NCBI GenBank assembly: GCA_030063045.1
Contig: JAQSEB010000166.1
Coordinates: forward strand, 405,001 to 469,000
Origin: Pratylenchus scribneri
Taxonomy: Eukaryota > Nematoda > Chromadorea > Rhabditida > Pratylenchidae
Length of the DNA: 64,000 nt
Reading direction: 5' to 3'
How positions within the stretch are numbered: the stretch's first letter is position 1; each line of letters starts with the position of its first letter. The position numbers were made by a program, and so were the translations under genes. Shown here one piece after another: positions 48,951 to 62,700 of the stretch. Under the pieces are notes generated by a model that did not search any database, was not told the DNA's origin, and saw only the letters and a list, made by a program, of their open reading frames with translations.

Positions 48951-51900
48951 TTTTGAATATATTATATCCATATATGGGGTATTTAAGGGGTGTGTAATAT
49001 TTTATGGCCTAGGTTTTGAACTTTTTTGAATTTTTTTAATTCTATCGTATTCTCCATCAAATTCTATAGGCGAACGTCACTTTATTTTTATTCAATTCCT
49101 CCATATTGATTTTTCATAAATTTTTGAATATATTATATCCATATATGGGGTATTTAAGGGGTGTGTAACATTTTATGGCCTAGGTTTTGAACTTTTTTGA
49201 ATTTTTTTAATTCTATCGTATTCTCCATCAAATTCTACAGGCGAACGTCAATTTATTTTCTTATAATTCCTCCATATTGATTTTTCATAAATTTTTGAAT
49301 ATATTATATCCATATATGGGGTATTTAAGGGGTGTGTAATATTTTATGGCCTAGGTTTTGAACTTTTTTGAATTTTTTTAATTCTATCGTATTCTCCATC
49401 AAATTCTATAGGCGAACGTCACTTTATTTTTATTCAATTCCTCCATATTGATTTTTCATAAATTTTTGAATATATTATATCCATATATGGGGTATTTAAG
49501 GGGTTTGTAACATTTTATGGCCTAGGTTTTGAACTTTTTTGAATTTTTTTAATTCTATCGTATTTTCCATCAAATTCTACAGGCAAACGTCAATTTATTT
49601 TCTTATAATTCCTCCATATTGATTTTTCATAAATTTTTGAATATATTATATCCATATATGTGGTATTTAAGGGGTGTGTAATATTTTATGGCCTAGGTTT
49701 TGAACTTTTTTGAATTTTTTTAATTCTATCGTATTTTCCATCAAATTCTACAGGCAAACGTCAATTTATTTTCTTATAATTCCTCCATATTGATTTTTCA
49801 TAAATTTTTGAATATATTATATCCATATATGGGGTATTTAAGGGGTTTGTAACATTTTATGGCCTAGGTTTTGAACTTTTTTGAATTTTTTTAATTCTAT
49901 CGTATTTTCCATCAAATTCTACAGGCGAACGTCAATTTATTTTCTTATAATTCCTCCATATTGATTTTTCATAAATTTTTGAATATATTATATCCATATA
50001 TGGGGTTTTTAAGGGGTGTGTAATATTTTATGGCCTAGGTTTTGAACTTTTTTGAATTTTTTTAATTCTATCGTATTTTCCATCAAATTCTACAGGCGAA
50101 CGTCAATTTATTTTCTTATAATTCCTCCATATTGATTTTTCATAAATTTTTGAATATATTATATCCATATATGGGGTATTTAAGGGGTGTGTAATATTTT
50201 ATGGCCTAGGTTTTGAACTTTTTTGAATTTTTTTAATTCTATCATATTCTCCATCAAATTCTACAGGCGAACGTCAATTTATTTTTATTCAATTCCTCCA
50301 TATTGATTTTTCATAAATTTTTGAATATATTATATCCATATATGGGGTATTTAAGGGGTTTGTAACATTTTATGGCCTAGGTTTTGAACTTTTATGAATT
50401 TTTTTAATTCTATCGTATTCTCCATCAAATTCTATAGGCGAACGTCACTTTATTTTTATTCAATTCCTCCATATTGATTTTTCATAAATTTTTGAATATA
50501 TTATATCCATATATGGGGTATTTAAGGGGTTTGTAACATTTTATGGCCTAGGTTTTGAACTTTTTTGATTTTTTTTAATTCTATCGTATTTTCCATCAAA
50601 TTCTACAGGCGAACGTCAATTTATTTTCTTATAATTCCTCCATATTGATTTTTCATAAATTTTTGAATATATTATATCCATATATGGGGTATTTAAGGGG
50701 TGTGTAATATTTTATGGCCTAGGTTTTGAACTTTTTTGAATTTTTTTAATTCTATCGTATTTTCCATCAAATTCTACAGGCGAACGTCAATTTATTTTCT
50801 TATAATTCCTCCATATTGATTTTTCATAAATTTTTGAATATATTATATCCATATATGGGGTATTTAAGGGGTGTGTAATATTTTATGGCCTAGGTTTTGA
50901 ACTTTTTTGAATTTTTTTAATTCTATCGTATTTTCCATCAAATTCTACAGGCAAACGTCAATTTATTTTCTTATAATTCCTCCATATTGATTTTTCATAA
51001 ATTTTTGAATATATTATATCCATATATGGGGTATTTAAGGGGTTTGTAACATTTTATGGCCTAGGTTTTGAACTTTTTTGAATTTTTTTAATTCTATCGT
51101 ATTTTCCATCAAATTCTACAGGCAAACGTCAATTTATTTTCTTATAATTCCTCCATATTGATTTTTCATAAATTTTTGAATATATTATATCCATATATGG
51201 GGTATTTAAGGGGTGTGTAATATTTTATGGCCTAGGTTTTGAACTTTTTTGAATTTTTTTAATTCTATCGTATTTTCCATCAAATTCTACAGGCGAACGT
51301 CAATTTATTTTCTTATAATTCCTCCATATTGATTTTTCATAAATTTTTGAATATATTATATCCATATATGGGGTATTTAAGGGGTGTGTAATATTTTATG
51401 GCCTAGGTTTTGAACTTTTTTGAATTTTTTTAATTCTATCGTATTCTCCATCAAATTCTATAGGCGAACGTCACTTTATTTTTATTCAATTCCTCCATAT
51501 TGATTTTTCATAAATTTTTGAATATATTATATCCATATATGGGGTATTTAAGGGGTTTGTAACATTTTATGGCCTAGGTTTTGAACTTTTTTGAATTTTT
51601 TTAATTCTATCGTATTTTCCATCAAATTCTACAGGCAAACGTCAATTTATTTTCTTATAATTCCTCCATATTGATTTTTCATAAATTTTTGAATATTTTA
51701 TATCCATATATGGGGTATTTAAGGGGTTTGTAACATTTTATGGCCTAGGTTTTGAACTTTTTTGAATTTTTTTAATTCTATCGTATTTTCCATCAAATTC
51801 TACAGGCAAACGTCAATTTATTTTCTTATAATTCCTCCATATTGATTTTTCATAAATTTTTGAATATATTATATCCATATATGGGGTATTTAAGGGGTTT

Positions 51901-53594
51901 GTAACATTTTATGGCCTAGGTTTTGAACTTTTTTGAATTTTTTTAATTCTATCGTATTTTCCATCAAATTCTACAGGCGAACGTCAATTTATTTTCTTAT
52001 AATTCCTCCATATTGATTTTTCATAAATTTTTTGAATATATTATATCCATATATGGGGTATTTAAGGGGTGTGTAACATTTTATGGCCTAGGTTTTGAAC
52101 TTTTTTGAATTTTTTTAATTCTATCATATTCTCCATCAAATTCTACAGGCGAACGTCAATTTATTTTTATTCAATTCCTCCATATTGATTTTTCATAAAT
52201 TTTTGAATATATTATATCCATATATGGGGTATTTAAGGGGTGTGTAACATTTTATGGCCTAGGTTTTGAACTTTTTTGAATTTTTTTAATTCTATCATAT
52301 TCTCCATCAAATTCTACAGGCGAACGTCAATTTATTTTTATTCAATTCCTCCATATTGATTTTTCATAAATTTTTGAATATATTATATCCATATATGGGG
52401 TATTTAAGGGGTGTGTAACATTTTATGGCCTAGGTTTTGAACTTTTTTGAATTTTTTTAATTCTATCATATTCTCCATCAAATTCTACAGGCGAACGTCA
52501 ATTTATTTTCTTATAATTCCTCCATATTGATTTTTCATAAATTTTTGAATATATTATATCCATATATGGGGTATTTAAGGGGTGTGTAACATTTTATGGC
52601 CTAGGTTTTGAACTTTTTTGAATTTTTTTAATTCTATCGTATTTTCCATCAAATTCTACAGGCGAACGTCAATTTATTTTCTTATAATTCCTCCATATTG
52701 ATTTTTCATAAATTTTTGAATATATTATATCCATATATGGCGTATTTAAGGGGTGTGTAATATTTTATGGCCTAGGTTTTGAACTTTTTTGAATTTTTTT
52801 AATTCTATCGTATTCTCCATCAAATTCTACAGGCGAACGTCAATTTATTTTCTTATAATTCCTCCATATTGATTTTTCATAAATTTTTGAATATATTATA
52901 TCCATATATGGGGTATTTAAGGGGTTTGTAACATTTTATGGCCTAGGTTTTGAACTTTTTTGAATTTTTTTAATTCTATCATATTCTCCATCAAATTCTA
53001 CAGGCGAACGTCAATTTATTTTTATTCAATTCCTCCATATTGATTTTTCATAAATTTTTGAATATATTATATCCATATATGGGGTATTTAAGGGGTTTGT
53101 AACATTTTATGGCCTAGGTTTTGAACTTTTTTGAATTTTTTTAATTCTATCGTATTTTCCATCAAATTCTACAGGCAAACGTCAATTTATTTTCTTATAA
53201 TTCCTCCATATTGATTTTTCATAAATTTTTGAATATTTTATATCCATATATGGGGTATTTAAGGGGTTTGTAACATTTTATGGCCTAGGTTTTGAACTTT
53301 TTTGAATTTTTTTAATTCTATCGTATTTTCCATCAAATTCTACAGGCAAACGTCAATTTATTTTCTTATAATTCCTCCATATTGATTTTTCATAAATTTT
53401 TGAATATATTATATCCATATATGGGGTATTTAAGGGGTTTGTAACATTTTATGGCCTAGGTTTTGAACTTTTTTGAATTTTTTTAATTCTATCGTATTTT
53501 CCATCAAATTCTACAGGCGAACGTCAATTTATTTTCTTATAATTCCTCCATATTGATTTTTCATAAATTTTTTGAATATATTATATCCATATAT

Positions 53595-53755
53595 GGGGTA
53601 TTTAAGGGGTTTGTAACATTTTATGGCCTAGGTTTTGAACTTTTTGGAATTTTTTAAATTCTATCGTTTTCTTTATCAAATTCTACAGGCGAACGTCAAT
53701 TTATTTTCTTATAATTCCTCCATATTGATTTTTCATAAATTTTTGAATATATTAT
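53595..53755. repeat. Isolated A-domain HOR marker monomer inside domain D
   Basis: The ggaattttttaaattctatcgttttctttatc marker (53662), otherwise seen only in the A-domain HOR more than 13 kb away, occurs here joined to a D-type front half (gggtttgtaac). It is a hybrid monomer, best explained by gene conversion or recombination between domains. Confidence 0.8.
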
Positions 53756-53939
53756 ATCCATATATGGGGTATTTAAGGGGTGTGTAACATTTTATGGCCT
53801 AGGTTTTGAACTTTTTTGAATTTTTTTAATTCTATCATATTCTCCATCAAATTCTACAGGCGAACGTCAATTTATTTTTATTCAATTCCTCCATATTGAT
53901 TTTTCATAAATTTTTGAATATATTATATCCATATATGGG

Positions 53940-56900
53940 GTATTTAAGGGGTGTGTAACATTTTATGGCCTAGGTTTTGAACTTTTTTGAATTTTCTTAA
54001 TTCTATCATATTCTCCATCAAATTCTACAGGCGAACGTCAATTTATTTTCTTATAATTCCTCCATATTGATTTTTCATAAATTTTTGAATATATTATATC
54101 CATATATGGGGTATTTAAGGGGTGTGTAACATTTTATGGCCTAGGTTTTGAACTTTTTTGAATTTTTTTAATTCTATCGTATTTTCCATCAAATTCTACA
54201 GGCGAACGTCAATTTATTTTCTTATAATTCCTCCATATTGATTTTTCATAAATTTTTGAATATATTATATCCATATATGGCGTATTTAAGGGGTGTGTAA
54301 TATTTTATGGCCTAGGTTTTGAACTTTTTTGAATTTTTTTAATTCTATCGTATTCTCCATCAAATTCTACAGGCGAACGTCAATTTATTTTTATTCAATT
54401 CCTCCATATTGATTTTTCATAAATTTTTGAATATATTATATCCATATATATGGTGTATTTAAGGGGTGTGTAACATTTTATGGCCTAGTTTTTGAACTTT
54501 TTTGAATTTTTTTAATTTCATCGTATTCTCTATCAAATTCTACAGGCGAACGTCACTTTATTTTTATTCAATTCCTCCATATTGATTTTTCATAAATTTT
54601 TTGAATATATTATATCCATATATGGGGTATTTAAGGGGTGTGTAACATTTTATGGCCTAGGTTTTGAACTTTTTTGAATTTTTTTAATTCTATCATATTC
54701 TCCATCAAATTCTACAGGCGAACGTCAATTTATTTTTATTCAATTCCTCCATATTGATTTTTCATAAATTTTTGAATATATTATATCCATATATGGGGTA
54801 TTTAAGGGGTGTGTAACATTTTATGGCCTAGGTTTTGAACTTTTTTGAATTTTTTTAATTCTATCATATTCTCCATCAAATTCTACAGGCGAACGTCAAT
54901 TTATTTTTATTCAATTCCTCCATATTGATTTTTCATAAATTTTTGAATATATTATATCCATATATGGGGTATTTAAGGGGTGTGTAACATTTTATGGCCT
55001 AGGTTTTGAACTTTTTTGAATTTTTTTAATTCTATCATATTCTCCATCAAATTCTACAGGCGAACGTCAATTTATTTTCTTATAATTCCTCCATATTGAT
55101 TTTTCATAAATTTTTGAATATATTATATCCATATATGGGGTATTTAAGGGGTGTGTAACATTTTATGGCCTAGGTTTTGAACTTTTTTGAATTTTTTTAA
55201 TTCTATCGTATTTTCCATCAAATTCTACAGGCGAACGTCAATTTATTTTCTTATAATTCCTCCATATTGATTTTTCATAAATTTTTGAATATATTATATC
55301 CATATATGGCGTATTTAAGGGGTGTGTAATATTTTATGGCCTAGGTTTTGAACTTTTTTGAATTTTTTTAATTCTATCGTATTCTCCATCAAATTCTACA
55401 GGCGAACGTCAATTTATTTTCTTATAATTCCTCCATATTGATTTTTCATAAATTTTTGAATATATTATATCCATATATGGGGTATTTAAGGGGTTTGTAA
55501 CATTTTATGGCCTAGGTTTTGAACTTTTTTGAATTTTTTTAATTCTATCATATTCTCCATCAAATTCTACAGGCGAACGTCAATTTATTTTTATTCAATT
55601 CCTCCATATTGATTTTTCATAAATTTTTGAATATATTATATCCATATATGGGGTATTTAAGGGGTTTGTAACATTTTATGGCCTAGGTTTTGAACTTTTT
55701 TGAATTTTTTTAATTCTATCGTATTTTCCATCAAATTCTACAGGCAAACGTCAATTTATTTTCTTATAATTCCTCCATATTGATTTTTCATAAATTTTTG
55801 AATATTTTATATCCATATATGGGGTATTTAAGGGGTTTGTAACATTTTATGGCCTAGGTTTTGAACTTTTTTGAATTTTTTTAATTCTATCGTATTTTCC
55901 ATCAAATTCTACAGGCAAACGTCAATTTATTTTCTTATAATTCCTCCATATTGATTTTTCATAAATTTTTGAATATATTATATCCATATATGGGGTATTT
56001 AAGGGGTTTGTAACATTTTATGGCCTAGGTTTTGAACTTTTTTGAATTTTTTTAATTCTATCGTATTTTCCATCAAATTCTACAGGCGAACGTCAATTTA
56101 TTTTTATTCAATTCCTCCATATTGATTTTTCATAAATTTTTGAATATATTATATCCATATATGGGGTATTTAAGGGGTGTGTAACATTTTATGGCCTAGG
56201 TTTTGAACTTTTTTGAATTTTTTTAATTCTATCATATTCTCCATCAAATTCTACAGGCGAACGTCAATTTATTTTTATTCAATTCCTCCATATTGATTTT
56301 TCATAAATTTTTGAATATATTATATCCATATATGGGGTATTTAAGGGGTGTGTAACATTTTATGGCCTAGGTTTTGAACTTTTTTGAATTTTCTTAATTC
56401 TATCATATTCTCCATCAAATTCTACAGGCGAACGTCAATTTATTTTCTTATAATTCCTCCATATTGATTTTTCATAAATTTTTGAATATATTATATCCAT
56501 ATATGGGGTATTTAAGGGGTGTGTAACATTTTATGGCCTAGGTTTTGAACTTTTTTGAATTTTTTTAATTCTATCGTATTTTCCATCAAATTCTACAGGC
56601 GAACGTCAATTTATTTTCTTATAATTCCTCCATATTGATTTTTCATAAATTTTTGAATATATTATATCCATATATGGCGTATTTAAGGGGTGTGTAATAT
56701 TTTATGGCCTAGGTTTTGAACTTTTTTGAATTTTTTTAATTCTATCGTATTCTCCATCAAATTCTACAGGCGAACGTCAATTTATTTTCTTATAATTCCT
56801 CCATATTGATTTTTCATAAATTTTTGAATATATTATATCCATATATGGGGTATTTAAGGGGTGTGTAACATTTTATGGCCTAGGTTTTGAACTTTTTTGA

Positions 56901-59760
56901 ATTTTCTTAATTCTATCATATTCTCCATCAAATTCTACAGGCGAACGTCAATTTATTTTCTTATAATTCCTCCATATTGATTTTTCATAAATTTTTGAAT
57001 ATATTATATCCATATATGGGGTATTTAAGGGGTGTGTAACATTTTATGGCCTAGGTTTTGAACTTTTTTGAATTTTTTTAATTCTATCGTATTTTCCATC
57101 AAATTCTACAGGCGAACGTCAATTTATTTTCTTATAATTCCTCCATATTGATTTTTCATAAATTTTTGAATATATTATATCCATATATGGCGTATTTAAG
57201 GGGTGTGTAATATTTTATGGCCTAGGTTTTGAACTTTTTTGAATTTTTTTAATTCTATCGTATTCTCCATCAAATTCTACAGGCGAACGTCAATTTATTT
57301 TTATTCAATTCCTCCATATTGATTTTTCATAAATTTTTGAATATATTATATCCATATATATGGTGTATTTAAGGGGTGTGTAACATTTTATGGCCTAGTT
57401 TTTGAACTTTTTTGAATTTTTTTAATTTCATCGTATTCTCTATCAAATTCTACAGGCGAACGTCACTTTATTTTTATTCAATTCCTCCATATTGATTTTT
57501 CATAAATTTTTTGAATATATTATATCCATATATGGGGTATTTAAGGGGTGTGTAACATTTTATGGCCTAGGTTTTGAACTTTTTTGAATTTTTTTAATTC
57601 TATCATATTCTCCATCAAATTCTACAGGCGAACGTCAATTTATTTTTATTCAATTCCTCCATATTGATTTTTCATAAATTTTTGAATATATTATATCCAT
57701 ATATGGGGTATTTAAGGGGTGTGTAACATTTTATGGCCTAGGTTTTGAACTTTTTTGAATTTTTTTAATTCTATCATATTCTCCATCAAATTCTACAGGC
57801 GAACGTCAATTTATTTTTATTCAATTCCTCCATATTGATTTTTCATAAATTTTTGAATATATTATATCCATATATGGGGTATTTAAGGGGTGTGTAACAT
57901 TTTATGGCCTAGGTTTTGAACTTTTTTGAATTTTTTTAATTCTATCATATTCTCCATCAAATTCTACAGGCGAACGTCAATTTATTTTCTTATAATTCCT
58001 CCATATTGATTTTTCATAAATTTTTGAATATATTATATCCATATATGGGGTATTTAAGGGGTGTGTAACATTTTATGGCCTAGGTTTTGAACTTTTTTGA
58101 ATTTTTTTAATTCTATCGTATTTTCCATCAAATTCTACAGGCGAACGTCAATTTATTTTCTTATAATTCCTCCATATTGATTTTTCATAAATTTTTGAAT
58201 ATATTATATCCATATATGGCGTATTTAAGGGGTGTGTAATATTTTATGGCCTAGGTTTTGAACTTTTTTGAATTTTTTTAATTCTATCGTATTCTCCATC
58301 AAATTCTACAGGCGAACGTCAATTTATTTTCTTATAATTCCTCCATATTGATTTTTCATAAATTTTTGAATATATTATATCCATATATGGGGTATTTAAG
58401 GGGTTTGTAACATTTTATGGCCTAGGTTTTGAACTTTTTTGAATTTTTTTAATTCTATCATATTCTCCATCAAATTCTACAGGCGAACGTCAATTTATTT
58501 TTATTCAATTCCTCCATATTGATTTTTCATAAATTTTTGAATATATTATATCCATATATGGGGTATTTAAGGGGTTTGTAACATTTTATGGCCTAGGTTT
58601 TGAACTTTTTTGAATTTTTTTAATTCTATCGTATTTTCCATCAAATTCTACAGGCAAACGTCAATTTATTTTCTTATAATTCCTCCATATTGATTTTTCA
58701 TAAATTTTTGAATATTTTATATCCATATATGGGGTATTTAAGGGGTTTGTAACATTTTATGGCCTAGGTTTTGAACTTTTTTGAATTTTTTTAATTCTAT
58801 CGTATTTTCCATCAAATTCTACAGGCAAACGTCAATTTATTTTCTTATAATTCCTCCATATTGATTTTTCATAAATTTTTGAATATATTATATCCATATA
58901 TGGGGTATTTAAGGGGTTTGTAACATTTTATGGCCTAGGTTTTGAACTTTTTTGAATTTTTTTAATTCTATCGTATTTTCCATCAAATTCTACAGGCGAA
59001 CGTCAATTTATTTTTATTCAATTCCTCCATATTGATTTTTCATAAATTTTTGAATATATTATATCCATATATGGGGTATTTAAGGGGTGTGTAACATTTT
59101 ATGGCCTAGGTTTTGAACTTTTTTGAATTTTTTTAATTCTATCATATTCTCCATCAAATTCTACAGGCGAACGTCAATTTATTTTTATTCAATTCCTCCA
59201 TATTGATTTTTCATAAATTTTTGAATATATTATATCCATATATGGGGTATTTAAGGGGTGTGTAACATTTTATGGCCTAGGTTTTGAACTTTTTTGAATT
59301 TTCTTAATTCTATCATATTCTCCATCAAATTCTACAGGCGAACGTCAATTTATTTTCTTATAATTCCTCCATATTGATTTTTCATAAATTTTTGAATATA
59401 TTATATCCATATATGGGGTATTTAAGGGGTGTGTAACATTTTATGGCCTAGGTTTTGAACTTTTTTGAATTTTTTTAATTCTATCGTATTTTCCATCAAA
59501 TTCTACAGGCGAACGTCAATTTATTTTCTTATAATTCCTCCATATTGATTTTTCATAAATTTTTGAATATATTATATCCATATATGGCGTATTTAAGGGG
59601 TGTGTAATATTTTATGGCCTAGGTTTTGAACTTTTTTGAATTTTTTTAATTCTATCGTATTCTCCATCAAATTCTACAGGCGAACGTCAATTTATTTTCT
59701 TATAATTCCTCCATATTGATTTTTCATAAATTTTTGAATATATTATATCCATATATGGGG
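53940..59760. repeat. 2,910-bp (17-monomer) higher-order repeat, two tandem copies
   Basis: Four independent markers repeat at exactly 2,910 bp: ttcttaattc at 53994/56904 and again at 56391/59301, the tggtgtattt A-type monomer at 54451/57361, and gaatattttat at 55801/58711. It is distinct from the 3,079-bp unit of the first D domain although built from the same monomer variants. Confidence 0.86.
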
Positions 59761-62700
59761 TATTTAAGGGGTTTGTAACATTTTATGGCCTAGGTTTTGA
59801 ACTTTTTTGAATTTTTTTAATTCTATCATATTCTCCATCAAATTCTACAGGCGAACGTCAATTTATTTTTATTCAATTCCTCCATATTGATTTTTCATAA
59901 ATTTTTGAATATATTATATCCATATATGGGGTATTTAAGGGGTTTGTAATATTTTATGGCCTAGGTTTTGAACTTTTTTGAATTTTTTTAATTCTATCGT
60001 ATTCTCCATCAAATTCTATAGGCGAACGTCACTTTATTTTTATTCAATTCCTCCATATTGATTTTTCATAAATTTTTGAATATATTATATCCATATATGG
60101 GGTATTTAAGGGGTTTGTAACATTTTATGGCCTAGGTTTTGAACTTTTTTGAATTTTTTTAATTCTATCATATTCTCCATCAAATTCTACAGGCGAACGT
60201 CAATTTATTTTTATTCAATTCCTCCATATTGATTTTTCATAAATTTTTGAATATATTATATCCATATATGGGGTATTTAAGGGGTTTGTAACATTTTATG
60301 GCCTAGGTTTTGAACTTTTTTGAATTTTTTTAATTCTATCGTATTCTCCATCAAATTCTATAGGCGAACGTCACTTTATTTTTATTCAATTCCTCCATAT
60401 TGATTTTTCATAAATTTTTGAATATATTATATCCATATATGGGGTATTTAAGGGGTTTGTAACATTTTATGGCCTAGGTTTTGAACTTTTTTGAATTTTT
60501 TTAATTCTATCGTATTTTCCATCAAATTCTACAGGCGAACGTCAATTTATTTTCTTATAATTCCTCCATATTGATTTTTCATAAATTTTTGAATATATTA
60601 TATCCATATATGGGGTATTTAAGGGGTGTGTAATATTTTATGGCCTAGGTTTTGAACTTTTTTGAATTTTTTTAATTCTATCGTATTTTCCATCAAATTC
60701 TACAGGCGAACGTCAATTTATTTTCTTATAATTCCTCCATATTGATTTTTCATAAATTTTTGAATATATTATATCCATATATGGGGTATTTAAGGGGTGT
60801 GTAATATTTTATGGCCTAGGTTTTGAACTTTTTTGAATTTTTTTAATTCTATCGTATTTTCCATCAAATTCTACAGGCGAACGTCAATTTATTTTCTTAT
60901 AATTCCTCCATATTGATTTTTCATAAATTTTTGAATATATTATATCCATATATGGGGTATTTAAGGGGTGTGTAATATTTTATGGCCTAGGTTTTGAACT
61001 TTTTTGAATTTTTTTAATTCTATCGTATTTTCCATCAAATTCTACAGGCGAACGTCAATTTATTTTCTTATAATTCCTCCATATTGATTTTTCATAAATT
61101 TTTGAATATATTATATCCATATATGGGGTATTTAAGGGGTGTGTAATATTTTATGGCCTAGGTTTTGAACTTTTTTGAATTTTTTTAATTCTATCGTATT
61201 TTCCATCAAATTCTACAGGCAAACGTCAATTTATTTTCTTATAATTCCTCCATATTGATTTTTCATAAATTTTTGAATATATTATATCCATATATGGGGT
61301 ATTTAAGGGGTTTGTAACATTTTATGGCCTAGGTTTTGAACTTTTTTGAATTTTTTTAATTCTATCGTATTTTCCATCAAATTCTACAGGCAAACGTCAA
61401 TTTATTTTCTTATAATTCCTCCATATTGATTTTTCATAAATTTTTGAATATATTATATCCATATATGGGGTATTTAAGGGGTGTGTAATATTTTATGGCC
61501 TAGGTTTTGAACTTTTTTGAATTTTTTTAATTCTATCGTATTTTCCATCAAATTCTACAGGCGAACGTCAATTTATTTTCTTATAATTCCTCCATATTGA
61601 TTTTTCATAAATTTTTGAATATATTATATCCATATATGGGGTATTTAAGGGGTGTGTAATATTTTATGGCCTAGGTTTTGAACTTTTTTGAATTTTTTTA
61701 ATTCTATCGTATTCTCCATCAAATTCTATAGGCGAACGTCACTTTATTTTTATTCAATTCCTCCATATTGATTTTTCATAAATTTTTGAATATATTATAT
61801 CCATATATGGGGTATTTAAGGGGTTTGTAACATTTTATGGCCTAGGTTTTGAACTTTTTTGAATTTTTTTAATTCTATCGTATTTTCCATCAAATTCTAC
61901 AGGCAAACGTCAATTTATTTTCTTATAATTCCTCCATATTGATTTTTCATAAATTTTTGAATATTTTATATCCATATATGGGGTATTTAAGGGGTTTGTA
62001 ACATTTTATGGCCTAGGTTTTGAACTTTTTTGAATTTTTTTAATTCTATCGTATTTTCCATCAAATTCTACAGGCAAACGTCAATTTATTTTCTTATAAT
62101 TCCTCCATATTGATTTTTCATAAATTTTTGAATATATTATATCCATATATGGGGTATTTAAGGGGTTTGTAACATTTTATGGCCTAGGTTTTGAACTTTT
62201 TTGAATTTTTTTAATTCTATCGTATTTTCCATCAAATTCTACAGGCGAACGTCAATTTATTTTCTTATATTTCCTCCATATTGATTTTTCATAAATTTTT
62301 TGAATATATTATATCCATATATGGGGTATTTAAGGGGTGTGTAACATTTTATGGCCTAGGTTTTGAACTTTTTTGAATTTTTTTAATTCTATCATATTCT
62401 CCATCAAATTCTACAGGCGAACGTCAATTTATTTTTATTCAATTCCTCCATATTGATTTTTCATAAATTTTTGAATATATTATATCCATATATGGGGTAT
62501 TTAAGGGGTGTGTAACATTTTATGGCCTAGGTTTTGAACTTTTTTGAATTTTTTTAATTCTATCATATTCTCCATCAAATTCTACAGGCGAACGTCAATT
62601 TATTTTTATTCAATTCCTCCATATTGATTTTTCATAAATTTTTGAATATATTATATCCATATATGGGGTATTTAAGGGGTGTGTAACATTTTATGGCCTA

